Of a stretch of DNA of 64,000 nucleotides, positions 9,503 through 18,955 are shown piece after piece (the stretch's first letter is position 1; each line of letters opens with the position of its first letter). A program made the translations under genes and the position numbers. The stretch covers positions 835,837 to 899,836 of the forward strand of contig NZ_QNUM01000001.1 of assembly GCF_003574655.1 (NCBI RefSeq). The letters are read 5' to 3'. A model generated the notes under the pieces. That model saw only the letters and a program-made list of their open reading frames with translations. It was not told the origin of the DNA and did no database searches. The DNA is from Cohaesibacter haloalkalitolerans (GTDB taxonomy: Bacteria > Pseudomonadota > Alphaproteobacteria > Rhizobiales > Cohaesibacteraceae).

Positions 9503-9840
9503 GATGGAATTTTCGTGCCTTTTGGGGTGGGCTCATTGAGTGCATTCACGGCAGAACCATGAATATGTAATGTTATAACGTTACGATTAAGCCGCTTTCC
9601 CTGATGTGTCAAGCGGCAATTAGCCCTCATTTGTGGCATATTTAGGATAATTGTCAGTGAATTGAAGACCTTGCGGGTTAATAGACTATTTTGATCTTCC
9701 CTGTTTAATTTTCATTCAATGTAATATCTGATTATCAATGAGTAAAGAGGAGAGAAGTAAAGTCGAATAATTTTCGCCGTTAACCAGCAATTTTTACCAA
9801 TGATTGGTGTTTTCTTACTTTGATTAAAATGTGAAATGAA
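9503..9840. other. AT-rich divergent intergenic region (znuA / chemoreceptor)
   Basis: This 338-bp region contains the Zur-type operator at 9567-9584 and otherwise AT-rich sequence. It should hold the znuA promoter on the minus strand and the promoter of the downstream chemoreceptor. No additional gene is visible. Confidence 0.5.
9567..9584. promoter_or_regulatory. Predicted Zur operator
   Basis: GTAATGTTATAACGTTAC is an 18-bp inverted repeat with one mismatched pair, centred on TTATAA. It matches the ATGTTATAACAT-like Zur boxes found upstream of znuA in Alphaproteobacteria. Its distance from the znuA start (65 bp) places it over the expected promoter, which implies repression when zinc is ample. 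Confidence 0.85.
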
Positions 9841-11385
9841 ATGTTCGATTTTCGAAAGGGGCGAGAGTTGTTTAATTTCGCGAGAGCCAGAATTACAACA
9901 GATGAAAAACAGGCAAACGCGGTGCTGCAGGAGGCAGCGCACAACCCGGATGACCTTGGCGAGGGTATGGGATCTGAGCCGGGACGCGGGCACACTGCCC
10001 GGCAATCGTCGGATCATGCAAATCTCGTCAGTATGGTCGGAGACCTCAACAATCTGGGGCAGGACATGGCCGATGTGGCGGGCGAGGTTGAGCTGATCAA
10101 CGCGGAAACGGAAGCGTGTTTCCAGTCACTATCGCAGCTAGTTGCCGCGTCTGAAGAGGTGCAGGCGACCAACAACCAGATCCTGAAATCGGCCAGCCAG
10201 TCCTTTGCCATCGCCGAAAAGACCTCGGTCAATGTCGGGCGCAGCCGTCAGATGTCGGAAATGACTCTGGCACGGGTTGATGAACTGATGCAGGCGGTTT
10301 TGGGCATCAACAAACAGCTTCAGGGGTTGCAGGAGGCCTTTTCGTCGGTGCGGGATGTCGCCGGGGCGATTGATGCGATTGCCCGGCAGACCAACCTGCT
10401 GGCGCTCAATGCGACCATCGAGGCTGCTCGTGCAGGCGAAGCCGGCAAGGGCTTTGCGGTCGTTGCCTCCGAGGTGAAGGCGCTGGCCGGTCAGACGAGC
10501 AAGGCAACGGAGACCATCGGCGCAACGCTGAGCGATCTTGATAGCGAGGCCGAAGCCCTGATCCGCCTCAGCGATCAGGCCAGCAGTTTCATGGGAGAGG
10601 TCGAGCACAGCACCGCCGCCATGCAGGACGTGATTCAGGATCTGGATCAGGCCTTCGAGGCGATCCGCGAGGCATCGGCATCGATCGAAACGCAGGTCTC
10701 CGAAAACAACAGCTCTCTTGCCTCGCTCGTGGGGGATGTTGACGCCGTTCACAAGGCGTTTGACCTGACGCACACCGGCCTCGACAAGGCCAGTAAGCGT
10801 TTGCTGACGTCCGTTGGCAAGTCGGACAAGATGATCGCGTCTTCCTCGCTGGCTGGTGTTGAAACGGAAAACACCTTCTGCATTCAGTCGATCCAGCGGC
10901 TGGCTGGTGAAATCGGGCAGGCTTTTGAGGAGGAGGTGAGGGCCGGTCGCATTTCGCTGCGAGACCTGTTCGATTACAGCTACACGCCGGTTCCTGGTTC
11001 GAATCCGGAACAGGTGTTGGCCCCCTTCACTGACATGACCGACCGGGTGATGCCGCAGTTTCAGGAGCCGATTGTCGCTGAGAATGACATGGTGGTATTT
11101 GTCGCCGCCGTTGACAAGAATGGCTATCTGCCGACCCACAACAAGGCCTTTTCCAAACCACAGGGCAGTGACCCTGCCTGGAATGCTGCCAACTGCCGCA
11201 ACCGCCGCATTTTCAATGACAGGGTCGGGTTGGTGGCCGGGCAGAATACCGAGCCGTTTTTGCTGCAGACCTATCGCCGCGACATGGGCGGTGGCAAATA
11301 TGTGCTGATGAAGGATGTGTCGGCACCGATCTATGTGCAGGGGCGCCACTGGGGCGGCGTGCGCATGGGCTATCGGGTGGCGTGA
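9841..11385 (+). CDS. Soluble methyl-accepting chemotaxis protein with C-terminal sensory module
   Basis: This 514-residue chemoreceptor has no recognisable membrane segment, so it is probably cytoplasmic. Its signalling domain is in the first two thirds, with the highly conserved hairpin tip beginning near residue 181 ([19 protein letters not shown], then [13 protein letters not shown]). The C-terminal third (about residues 360-514) resembles the Cache-like module of other soluble receptors, with [23 protein letters not shown] and [11 protein letters not shown]. The ligand is unknown. A weak ribosome binding site leaves the start less certain. It is a single gene ended by a strong terminator. 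Confidence 0.9.
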   Translation: MFDFRKGRELFNFARARITTDEKQANAVLQEAAHNPDDLGEGMGSEPGRGHTARQSSDHANLVSMVGDLNNLGQDMADVAGEVELINAETEACFQSLSQLVAASEEVQATNNQILKSASQSFAIAEKTSVNVGRSRQMSEMTLARVDELMQAVLGINKQLQGLQEAFSSVRDVAGAIDAIARQTNLLALNATIEAARAGEAGKGFAVVASEVKALAGQTSKATETIGATLSDLDSEAEALIRLSDQASSFMGEVEHSTAAMQDVIQDLDQAFEAIREASASIETQVSENNSSLASLVGDVDAVHKAFDLTHTGLDKASKRLLTSVGKSDKMIASSSLAGVETENTFCIQSIQRLAGEIGQAFEEEVRAGRISLRDLFDYSYTPVPGSNPEQVLAPFTDMTDRVMPQFQEPIVAENDMVVFVAAVDKNGYLPTHNKAFSKPQGSDPAWNAANCRNRRIFNDRVGLVAGQNTEPFLLQTYRRDMGGGKYVLMKDVSAPIYVQGRHWGGVRMGYRVA

Positions 11386-11464
11386 GCGCAGGGGCATGGC
11401 CTTGCGGGCTTGTGGGCCGGTGCGCCAGTGGGGCCAAGTCGCATCAGATAATACATTCAGTAAC

Positions 11465-11496
11465 AACAAAGGGTGAGCTGCGGCTCACCCTTTGTT
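11465..11496. terminator. Bidirectional terminator, 14-bp perfect stem
   Basis: AACAAAGGGTGAGC pairs perfectly with GCTCACCCTTTGTT around a TGCG loop. It sits between the convergent chemoreceptor and L,D-transpeptidase genes and has A/T-rich flanks in both directions. Confidence 0.85.
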
Positions 11497-11555
11497 CATT
11501 CCATGGGGTAATTCCCGATGGCGCATTTCCCATGCGGCTTGTAGCTGCTGACTGG

Positions 11556-12839
11556 CTACTGGCGCGCTTCTGGCAAGGTGGTCAGGGTGGTTTCATCGCT
11601 GGTGACGCTGGCCTGTTCTTGCTTCAACAGTGGCTTGAAGGGAGAGCTGATTGCGGAGCCCAGTTTGGAAAAGAAGCTGTTGGAGGCGGGAGCTCCGGCA
11701 TTTTGAACCGGTGCCTGTGCGGCCTCCACAGGTGTTGCCGTCGGTGTTGGAGCTATTGCCTGTGCGGGAGCCGGTGTCTGGCGCGTGGTGGTTGGCGTGC
11801 CTTTCAGCAGTCCTGCGAGGAAGCCATCGGGATTCTTGCCCTCGGCGATGCGATCCTTGCGCTGCAGGATTTCCAGCTGCGCTTCAACCATGGTGTCGTT
11901 GGCTTTGGCGTCTGCCTTGGCCTTGGCCTGTTGCTGCTTGGTCAGGGCTTCGTTGAAGCGGACATTTTCCGTCGCACGCAGTTTCTCCAGAGACGCCATC
12001 AGGGTCGGGTCGAGCGTGTAGCTCGGGCAGGCCGCCGTGGCGTTGAAACTGCTGGCGCCCTGAGCGTCAAAGACATAGGTCCGGTTGCAGACGTCAACCT
12101 TGGGCGGAATGTGGGTGATCTGGAAATGGTCATAGCCATTCTTGAGATTCTGCCAGAAGGCGAAATCCTCTTTGCCACTTACCCGCGCCATGTTCTCCGG
12201 TGTCATCCGGAACGGAAAGGCGTGAACGGGAAAGGCGCGCTGTCCGCCGTCAAAGGCCTCGCGCCCAAGGGCATAGATCTCTGCGATCTGCTCGTCTTCC
12301 ATGGCATAGCAGCCGCGGGAGGAGCAGGATCCGTGCACCATCAGGTGAGCCCCCGTCCGGCCATAGGAGCGATCGAACTTGTTGGGGTAGCCGATGTTGA
12401 AGGAGAGATAATAGCTCGAGTTCGGGTTCATCTGACCCGGCGTGATATCATAGAAGCCCTCGGGCGCCTGTCGGTCACCCTCTCTCTTCTTGGGGCCGAT
12501 CTCGCCCGAGTAGGCGCAGATCGGATAGGTCTTGAGCAGGGCGTAGGTGCCGTCCTTGGTCTGCTTCCATGCTTCCAGAACCGACTCTTCCTTGAAGATC
12601 CGGATATAGAGCGGAGCCTTTTCAGTGGAACCGATTTTCTGGATCTGGTGCTTGAGCTTGATCGGAATCGGCTGGGATGCCTTGCCATCCTCGATCAGTT
12701 CCGGGTTGCACCCGGCAAGGGCCAGGCTGCCCAGGAGGGCGGCCATCAGAGCGACTTTACGGACTATGTGCTTGTTGTCTTCTCTCACGCAGAAACCCAG
12801 TTTCACTCTCAATTGCTCCATACTTGGCCGTTTTGCCAT
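11556..12839 (-). CDS. L,D-transpeptidase of the YafK family (lipoprotein)
   Basis: This is a predicted envelope lipoprotein with an L,D-transpeptidase catalytic motif HGSCSSRGCYAM (His about 169, catalytic Cys about 177). The family makes or cleaves links to the peptidoglycan meso-DAP residue. The lipobox LAGC lies near residue 44 from the ATG at 12839, so the true start may be further downstream. ATG 12821 and GTG codons are alternatives and none has a strong ribosome binding site. The long C-terminal tail is rich in Gln, Ala, Pro and Thr and is probably unstructured. Confidence 0.88.
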   Translation of the reverse strand: MAKRPSMEQLRVKLGFCVREDNKHIVRKVALMAALLGSLALAGCNPELIEDGKASQPIPIKLKHQIQKIGSTEKAPLYIRIFKEESVLEAWKQTKDGTYALLKTYPICAYSGEIGPKKREGDRQAPEGFYDITPGQMNPNSSYYLSFNIGYPNKFDRSYGRTGAHLMVHGSCSSRGCYAMEDEQIAEIYALGREAFDGGQRAFPVHAFPFRMTPENMARVSGKEDFAFWQNLKNGYDHFQITHIPPKVDVCNRTYVFDAQGASSFNATAACPSYTLDPTLMASLEKLRATENVRFNEALTKQQQAKAKADAKANDTMVEAQLEILQRKDRIAEGKNPDGFLAGLLKGTPTTTRQTPAPAQAIAPTPTATPVEAAQAPVQNAGAPASNSFFSKLGSAISSPFKPLLKQEQASVTSDETTLTTLPEARQ

Positions 12840-13182
12840 GTTGTCTGGCGTCACGCAAGGATCCGGGCGGTCACATGATCGGGAGCAGAGGGGATGGCCG
12901 CTTGATGGCGCGCCTTGGGGGCAGTGCCACAAACGGCTGCTCTCGACGATAAGGCACCTGATCCAGTCTCCCGCTTTTGCCCATCTTGCGGGCGTGTCAG
13001 CGGGGCGGCCCTCACTAAAAATTAACCAAAACAGATTGATAGATCGTTACCATCCCATGAAGCGTCAATCAGGCCAGAGTATGGCGTAGCGACAGGCCTT
13101 GCGCTTTTGTGAAGGTTGCAAACAGAAAAGGCGGCAGAGTCTCTGCCGCCGGAGCGTGTTTCGGGCCTTCAGGGCGCTTGCC
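12840..13182. other. Intergenic region between L,D-transpeptidase and accA
   Basis: This 343-bp stretch lies upstream of the leftward transpeptidase and downstream of the leftward accA. It contains the accA terminator (13125-13150) and presumably the transpeptidase promoter. No further gene is supported. Confidence 0.5.
13125..13150 (-). terminator. Rho-independent terminator after accA
   Basis: GGCGGCAGAG and CTCTGCCGCC form a 10-bp GC-rich hairpin with minimal loop. Read on the minus strand it is followed by TTTTCT, so it ends the accA transcript. Confidence 0.8.
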
Positions 13183-14136
13183 TTACAGCTTGGAGCCGAT
13201 GGCCAGGAATTTCTCGCGGCGCAGTTTGCGCACTTCGTCCTTGCTCATGCCATCAAATTCGGAAAGGCAGTCGGCAATCATGTTGCCGGCGCGCTTGATG
13301 ACCTTGGCCTTGTCGCGGTGGGCTCCGCCGACAGGCTCGGAAATAATGCGGTCGATGATCTTGAAGTCCATCAGGTCCTGAGCGGTGATCTTCATGGTGG
13401 TGGCAGCATCTTCGGCGCGGGTGGAATCGCGCCACAGGATGGAGGCTGCCCCTTCCGGTGAAATCACGCTGTAAATGGAATGTTCCAGCATCAGCACGCG
13501 GTTTGCTGTGGCAATCGCGATGGCACCGCCCGAGCCGCCTTCACCAATGATGGTGGCAACATTTGGTGTGCCCAGCGCAAGGCAGGCGTCGGTCGAGCGG
13601 GCGATGGCTTCGGACTGGCCGCGCTCTTCTGCGCCGATGCCCGGATAGGCCCCGGCAGTATCGACAAAGGTGATGAGGGGTATGTTGAAGCGGTCTGCCA
13701 GCTCCATGATGCGGACGGCCTTGCGATAGCCTTCAGGCCGGGCCATGCCGAAGTTGTGGCGCAGGCGGCTTTCGGTGTCGCTGCCCTTTTCCTGTCCAAT
13801 GACAGCCACGGGGCGGCCGTGGAAGCGACCGAAACCGGCTTGAATGGCTTCGTCTTCAGCAAATTTGCGGTCACCGGCCAGTGGGGTGAATTCCTCGATC
13901 AGGCCCGCAACATAATCCTTGAAATGGGGGCGGTCCGGGTGGCGGGCGATCTGCGTCTTGTGCCACGGGGTCAGGTTGGCATAGAGATCCTTGAGAGCGT
14001 TGTCCGCTTTGGTCTGCAAGCGTTTGATCTCGTCGCCCACATCGACGGCCTCGCCAGTCTGCTGCAGAACAAGCAGTTCCTGCACTTTGCCTTCAAGGTC
14101 GGCGACGGGTTTCTCGAATTCCAGATAACTATGCAT
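13183..14136 (-). CDS. accA: Acetyl-CoA carboxylase carboxyltransferase subunit alpha
   Basis: AccA pairs with AccD to transfer carboxyl from biotin to acetyl-CoA, the first step of fatty acid synthesis. The 317-residue product matches the family throughout: the N-terminus MHSYLEFEKPVADLEGKVQELL, then RHPDRPHFKDYV, GRPVAVIGQEKG, DTAGAYPGIGAEERGQSEAIA and GEGGSGGAIAIATAN. It stands alone with its own terminator. xerD lies 276 bp upstream in the same direction, an arrangement common in Rhizobiales. Confidence 0.97.
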   Translation of the reverse strand: MHSYLEFEKPVADLEGKVQELLVLQQTGEAVDVGDEIKRLQTKADNALKDLYANLTPWHKTQIARHPDRPHFKDYVAGLIEEFTPLAGDRKFAEDEAIQAGFGRFHGRPVAVIGQEKGSDTESRLRHNFGMARPEGYRKAVRIMELADRFNIPLITFVDTAGAYPGIGAEERGQSEAIARSTDACLALGTPNVATIIGEGGSGGAIAIATANRVLMLEHSIYSVISPEGAASILWRDSTRAEDAATTMKITAQDLMDFKIIDRIISEPVGGAHRDKAKVIKRAGNMIADCLSEFDGMSKDEVRKLRREKFLAIGSKL

Positions 14137-14411
14137 AGCGGGTTTGATCCAACTTCTTTCCTATTGGTATCCACGGCACCTGACACTCCCTCTGTCTCCC
14201 GGCGCGAAAGCGCATTCGGGTGAGACAAGATCCGGCGGAGCGGGGCCATTTTTCATGCTTTCTTCAATGGAGAAAGCCCTGAACGATATGTCGCGGCCAC
14301 GTTGGCCTTTTTTCGGTCCGGCTGTCAAGCAACAGACCGCCGTCGGTCTTTGCTTTGGGCCATTAACAACAACTATGATTAAGACAATGGCGGAAATAGG
14401 TCATGCCCATT

Positions 14412-15365
14412 TTAATCCGCATCGGGTTCGAAATCATCCGAGAGCGGATGGTGATGCTGGACCAGCTCGATCAGCCGCTCATCGAGAATGTGGGTATAGA
14501 TCTGGGTTGTCGAAATGTCGCTATGGCCGAGCAGCTTCTGCACGGCGCGCAGGTTCGCGCCATTCTGCAACAGATGGCTGGCAAAGGCGTGGCGCAGCAC
14601 GTGGGGGGAAACGGAACCGGCATCAAGTCCGACACCTGCAGCCAGTGCCTTCATTTCGCGGGCAAAGGCCTGACGGGTGTAATGCCCGTCCTCACCCGAA
14701 GAGGGGAACAGCCACGGCTGGGCGTTGAGCCCTTGCGGTAGCCCTGTGGCTTTCAGCATGGCGCGATAGCTGCGCATGGCTTCCTTGGCCCTGTCGGAAA
14801 GCGGCACCAGCCGCTCCTTGTTGCCCTTGCCGACAACGGACAGGAATTGCCCGTCCATATGGGCCGCAGAGGCGGGCAGGGTGACCAGTTCGGAGACGCG
14901 CAGGCCGGTTGCATAGAGCAGCTCCAGCAACACATAGAGCCGCATGGCCCGCACCTGGCGTTTCGGCGTCGGGCCTTCCAGCGAGGCATTGAAACGGGCG
15001 GCCTCGATCAGGCGGTCCACCTCCTGCACGGTCAGGATCTTGGGGAGCGGTCGCGCGCGCTTGGGGGCCTTGAGCGCTGTCGAGGGGTCGTCGGTGCGGT
15101 AGCCGTCGCGATAGAGGAAGCGGAACAGCTGGCGGATCGACGAAATCTTGCGGGCCACGCTGGAGGCGGCAAGTCCGCGTTCGGACAACTCGCCGATATA
15201 GGTGCGCAGATCCTCGGTGGCGCATGTCTCGAATTTCTCCGGCATGGTCTCGTTGAGATCTTCCAGATCCCGCTGATAGGCATCAAGCGTGTTGCCCGAG
15301 GCGCCTTTTTCGGCGCTCAGTGAATCCAGAAACAGATGAATGGCCTGATGGTTTGCCAGTGTCAC
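14412..15365 (-). CDS. xerD: Tyrosine recombinase XerD
   Basis: This site-specific recombinase resolves chromosome dimers at dif with XerC and FtsK. The 317-residue product has an N-terminal core-binding (SAM-like) domain and a complete catalytic set: R156 (ATGLRVSEL), K180 (GKGNKER), H255 and R258 (HVLRH), H281 (LGHSD) and the nucleophile Y290 (IYTHI). No integrase-specific context (tRNA, att repeats, cargo genes) surrounds it, which supports the housekeeping XerD assignment over a phage integrase. Confidence 0.93.
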   Translation of the reverse strand: MTLANHQAIHLFLDSLSAEKGASGNTLDAYQRDLEDLNETMPEKFETCATEDLRTYIGELSERGLAASSVARKISSIRQLFRFLYRDGYRTDDPSTALKAPKRARPLPKILTVQEVDRLIEAARFNASLEGPTPKRQVRAMRLYVLLELLYATGLRVSELVTLPASAAHMDGQFLSVVGKGNKERLVPLSDRAKEAMRSYRAMLKATGLPQGLNAQPWLFPSSGEDGHYTRQAFAREMKALAAGVGLDAGSVSPHVLRHAFASHLLQNGANLRAVQKLLGHSDISTTQIYTHILDERLIELVQHHHPLSDDFEPDAD

Positions 15366-15425
15366 GGTTGCAGCTCAATCCCTGTCGCAGGTCTTCCGAT
15401 CGGTTAGGCTATCGGGTTTGGCGTG

Positions 15426-15566
15426 TCAGTTGATGGTTTTTGCCGGGATGCGGACGACCATCTCGCGCTGGGTCGGTTCGACGAAATTGGCCAGGGCAAA
15501 TATCCCGCCCGCGACCAGTCCGCCAAGAACAAGAAGAAACACCAGCGCTTTGATCAGACTAGGCAT
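15426..15566 (-). CDS. Small single-pass membrane protein, 46 residues
   Basis: This small gene encodes MPSLIKALVFLLVLGG followed by further hydrophobic residues, then ALANFVEPTQREMVVRIP near the C-terminus. That gives one membrane helix (about residues 6-27) and a short polar tail. A short protein of this design with the FVEPTxREM tail recurs beside aroK in Rhizobiales as I recall it. Its function is unknown. It is transcribed leftward just upstream of xerD and divergently from aroK. Confidence 0.7.
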   Translation of the reverse strand: MPSLIKALVFLLVLGGLVAGGIFALANFVEPTQREMVVRIPAKTIN

Positions 15567-15795
15567 TGAAGAATCCTTGATTGGGGTTTTCGGCAACGAT
15601 CATCTGCCAACCTAGCATCAATATATTGTTAATGTCATTTGTTTGGCATCGCTTTCCAATTCATTTTGGCTCAATTGGGGACTGCGGCGGTCTGAACACA
15701 TTGAATTTGAAATGGTTGCTTGACAGCTTTAACCTTTCCGGCGCAAACCTGACCCCGATTATCATCGGCACAGGATGGCAGGTTTCAGGATACAC

Positions 15796-16386
15796 ATGGC
15801 GGATACGGATACAGCTGAGAACAAGGAACGGGAAGCGCGGGTCGTGGCCGCCCTGGCGGGGCGCCCGATTGTGCTGGTCGGTCTTATGGGGGCTGGAAAG
15901 ACAACCATCGGGCGGCGCCTTGCCAAGCGCCTGTCGATTCCGTTTCGTGATGCTGACCAAGAGATTGAAGCTGCCGCCAACATGACCATAGCGGAAATTT
16001 TCGAGCAACATGGGGAAGCGCATTTTCGCGATGGCGAGAAGCGCGTGATTGCCCGTCTGCTCGACGAGGGCGATCAGGTGATCGCCACCGGTGGAGGTGC
16101 CTGGATGAATGCCGAGACCCGCGAGTTGGTGGCTGAACGCGGCGTGTCTGTATGGCTGAAGGCCGAATTCGATGTGCTGATGGAGCGGGTCAGGCGCAGG
16201 TCTCACCGCCCCTTGCTGCGCGACCCTGATCCTGAAGGGGTGATGCGCCGGCTGATGGATGAGCGCTATCCCGTCTATGAAACCGCCGATGTCATGGTCC
16301 TCTCCAAGGAAGCGCCGCATGATCAGATTGTCACCTCGGTCATCGAGGCGATTGAGCAGTTCACCGGCATTGAAGGCGACAGCTGA
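15796..16386 (+). CDS. aroK: Shikimate kinase
   Basis: AroK phosphorylates shikimate at the 3-hydroxyl, the fifth step of chorismate synthesis. The Walker A loop GLMGAGKT lies near residues 29-36, DADQEIE contributes the Mg/substrate Asp, FRDGEKRV and ATGGGAW bind shikimate, and RRRSHRPLLR is the lid. The start at 15796 has AGGA six bases upstream, and an ATG at 15775 is in frame. The gene is followed by aroB and a CorC gene in the same direction, the usual alphaproteobacterial order. Confidence 0.95.
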   Translation: MADTDTAENKEREARVVAALAGRPIVLVGLMGAGKTTIGRRLAKRLSIPFRDADQEIEAAANMTIAEIFEQHGEAHFRDGEKRVIARLLDEGDQVIATGGGAWMNAETRELVAERGVSVWLKAEFDVLMERVRRRSHRPLLRDPDPEGVMRRLMDERYPVYETADVMVLSKEAPHDQIVTSVIEAIEQFTGIEGDS

Positions 16387-16493
16387 GCGGAGGTCTGTGC
16401 ATCTGTGCGCTGTGGCCGGTCGGGGTTTCTTTATTCGTGATGCGGGACTGTCCCTGTGATGCGACGGTCCTTGTGAGTCTTGGGAGCAAAATA

Positions 16494-17609
16494 ATGAACA
16501 GTGTCAGTCATACGGTGCGCGTCGAGCTTGGAGACCGCAGCTACGATATCCTGATCGGGCGATCGATCCTGCCGGGTCTCGGTGACTATTTCAAGGAGCT
16601 GTTCCCGACCTCCCGGGCGATCATCATCACCGACAGCAATGTGGCGCGGCTGCATCTGGATACCGCTGAAACGTCGCTGGCCGAGGCGGGCATTGAATAT
16701 CATGTCGTGGTCATGGAGCCGGGAGAGAAGAGCAAGAGCTACAAGGGGCTCATGAAGGCCTGTGATGCGGTGCTCGACAGCAAGCTGGAACGTGGCGATA
16801 TCGTCGTCGCGCTTGGCGGTGGTGTCATCGGGGATCTGGCCGGATTTGTCGCCGGTATCATCCGCCGCGGCATGCGGTTCATTCAGGTGCCGACAACCCT
16901 GCTCTCGCAGGTGGACAGCTCGGTGGGTGGCAAGACCGGAATAAACACCAGCCACGGCAAGAATCTGGTCGGCCTGTTTAACCAGCCCCATCTGGTGCTT
17001 GCCGATACGGCGGTGCTGGATACCCTGACGCCGCGCGACTTCAAGGCCGGCTATGCGGAAGTGGCCAAATACGGGCTCATCAACCAGCCTGATTTCTTCG
17101 AATGGCTGGAAGCGCACTGGCAGGGCATTTTCGATGGTGGCCCGGAACGGGAGGAGGCGATTGCCCGCTCCTGTCAGGCCAAGGCTGATGTGGTGGCCGC
17201 CGACGAGAAGGAAGCCAACCAGCGGGCGCTGCTCAATCTGGGCCATACCTTCGGTCATGCACTGGAAGGCATGGCGGAATATGACGCAGCCCGGATCGTA
17301 CACGGCGAAGGCGTGGCCATCGGCATGGTGCTGGCGCACGAGTTTTCAGCCCGGCTCGGTCTTTGCGATCCTGCCGTGACGGAGCGCGTTGTTGCCCACT
17401 TGCAAGCAGTGGGGTTGCCTACCCATATAAAGGACATTCCCGGGCAACTGCCGAAGGTCGATCTGCTGATGGACTATATCGCACAGGACAAGAAGGTGTC
17501 CCGGGGCAGTCTGAATTTTATTCTGACGCGCGGTCTGGGGCAATCCTTCGTGGAGAAGGGCGTTGAACCAGCCACCGTGCGGGCATTCCTTGAGGAGAAA
17601 CTTGTCTGA
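16494..17609 (+). CDS. aroB: 3-dehydroquinate synthase
   Basis: AroB converts DAHP to 3-dehydroquinate in the shikimate pathway using NAD and a divalent metal. The 371-residue product has the NAD-binding GGGVIGDLAGFVAG, the substrate-binding QVDSSVGGKTGIN and the metal ligands in GHTFGHALE and HGEGVAIGM. The start at 16494 follows GGGAG at a spacing of eight. Its stop codon overlaps the start of the next gene (TGATG), so the two are probably translationally coupled. Confidence 0.96.
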   Translation: MNSVSHTVRVELGDRSYDILIGRSILPGLGDYFKELFPTSRAIIITDSNVARLHLDTAETSLAEAGIEYHVVVMEPGEKSKSYKGLMKACDAVLDSKLERGDIVVALGGGVIGDLAGFVAGIIRRGMRFIQVPTTLLSQVDSSVGGKTGINTSHGKNLVGLFNQPHLVLADTAVLDTLTPRDFKAGYAEVAKYGLINQPDFFEWLEAHWQGIFDGGPEREEAIARSCQAKADVVAADEKEANQRALLNLGHTFGHALEGMAEYDAARIVHGEGVAIGMVLAHEFSARLGLCDPAVTERVVAHLQAVGLPTHIKDIPGQLPKVDLLMDYIAQDKKVSRGSLNFILTRGLGQSFVEKGVEPATVRAFLEEKLV

Positions 17610-18871
17610 TGGCTACCGGTCTCTGGCTGATTGCGCTGGCTATATTGATTCTGATCCTGCTGTCGGGCTTCTTTTCCGGCTCCGAAACGGCGCTGACCGC
17701 GGCGTCCCGTGCACGCATGCACCAGAAGGAGAAGAACGGCGAGCCGGGAGCGCAGGCGGTCAACCAACTGCTGCAGATCAAGGAGCGGATGATCGGTTCG
17801 CTGTTGCTGGGCAACAATCTGGTCAATATTCTGGCGTCCGCGCTTGCCACAAGCCTGTTCATCCATCTGTTCGGGCAGACCGGTGTTGTCTATGCAACGC
17901 TGGTGATGACTGTTGTCGTGCTGGTCTTCGCCGAGGTCTTCCCCAAGACATGGGCGATTTCCGATCCGGACAATTTTGCCCTGCGGGTGGGGCCTTATGT
18001 TCATGTGCTCACCAAGGTGTTCGGACCGGCGATGGCCGCTGTGGAATGGCTGGTCAACCGGCTGATTTCCCTTCTTGGTATCAGCGCCAAGGACAATCCG
18101 GCCCAATCCGGACAGGATGAATTGCGCGGTGCCGTCGACCTTCTGCACATGGAAGGCAGCGTGGTGAAGGCGGACAGGGACCGGTTTGGCGGTCTGCTCG
18201 ACCTTGCCGATCTGGACGTGTCGGACGTTATGGTCCACCGGACCAACGTCATGTCGATCAATCTGGACGACGGCCCGGAGTCAATTGTCGATCAGGTGCT
18301 GAAGAGCCCCTATACCCGCATTCCGCTCTGGCAGGGCGAGCAGGACAATTTCATCGGCATCCTGCATGCCAAGGATGTGTTGCGGGCGCTGGCCGAGGTG
18401 CGGGGTGAGGCCAAGGATCTGGACGTGGTGGCCGTTGCTTCCGAGCCGTGGTACATCCCCGATACGACAAGCCTCAAGGCCCAGCTCAATGCCTTCCTGA
18501 AGCGCAAGAGCCATTTTGCCCTCGTCGTGGACGAGTATGGCGAAGTGATGGGGTTGGTGACGCTGGAAGACATCATCGAAGAGATTGTGGGCGATATTGC
18601 CGACGAGCATGACATCGACGTCAAGGGCGTCCGCAAGGAGCCGGATGGTTCGGTGCTGGTGGATGGGGCCGTGCCGATCCGTGACCTCAACCGGGCGCTG
18701 GACTGGGAGCTGCCGGATGAAGAGGCAACGACGATTGCCGGCCTTGTCATTCATGAGGCACGCCAGATCCCCGAGCCGGGACAGGGCTTTACCTTCTACA
18801 ATTTCCGCTTCCGGGTTCTGCGCAAGGAGCGCAACCGGATCACCTCGCTGAGGATAACGCCGGTGCAATAG
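17609..18871 (+). CDS. HlyC/CorC (CNNM-type) transporter with CBS pair
   Basis: This 420-residue membrane protein belongs to the hemolysin-C/CorC family linked to Mg or Co homeostasis. It has an N-terminal DUF21 membrane domain with LLSGFFSGSETALTAASRAR, then a CBS pair containing DVMVHRTNV and the acidic DEYGEVMGLVTLEDIIEEIVGDIADE. A C-terminal CorC_HlyC domain ends in FRVLRKERNRITSLRI. It starts within the aroB stop codon. The transported ion is not known from sequence. Confidence 0.92.
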   Translation: MATGLWLIALAILILILLSGFFSGSETALTAASRARMHQKEKNGEPGAQAVNQLLQIKERMIGSLLLGNNLVNILASALATSLFIHLFGQTGVVYATLVMTVVVLVFAEVFPKTWAISDPDNFALRVGPYVHVLTKVFGPAMAAVEWLVNRLISLLGISAKDNPAQSGQDELRGAVDLLHMEGSVVKADRDRFGGLLDLADLDVSDVMVHRTNVMSINLDDGPESIVDQVLKSPYTRIPLWQGEQDNFIGILHAKDVLRALAEVRGEAKDLDVVAVASEPWYIPDTTSLKAQLNAFLKRKSHFALVVDEYGEVMGLVTLEDIIEEIVGDIADEHDIDVKGVRKEPDGSVLVDGAVPIRDLNRALDWELPDEEATTIAGLVIHEARQIPEPGQGFTFYNFRFRVLRKERNRITSLRITPVQ

Positions 18872-18927
18872 GGTCCCTGGAGGGATCACTTTTGGTGATA
18901 CCGATGCGGACGGATGCTGATGCTGGC

Positions 18928-18953
18928 AGGCCCCGGGTGGGGCCTTTCGGTTT
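18928..18953. terminator. Terminator between CorC gene and bolA
   Basis: AGGCCCC-GGGT-GGGGCCT forms a 7-bp GC-rich hairpin followed by TTCGGTTT on the plus strand. It separates the convergent CorC and bolA genes. Confidence 0.65.
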
Positions 18954-18955
18954 CT

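Noticed and set aside
11382..12878. A 498-codon open frame on the plus strand across the L,D-transpeptidase gene
   Set aside because: The minus strand carries the transpeptidase motif and lipobox. The plus frame has no recognisable motif and also runs through the bidirectional terminator.
14412..15365. A phage or island integrase
   Set aside because: The recombinase lies next to accA without att repeats, tRNA or cargo genes and matches XerD in length, so a housekeeping role is more likely.
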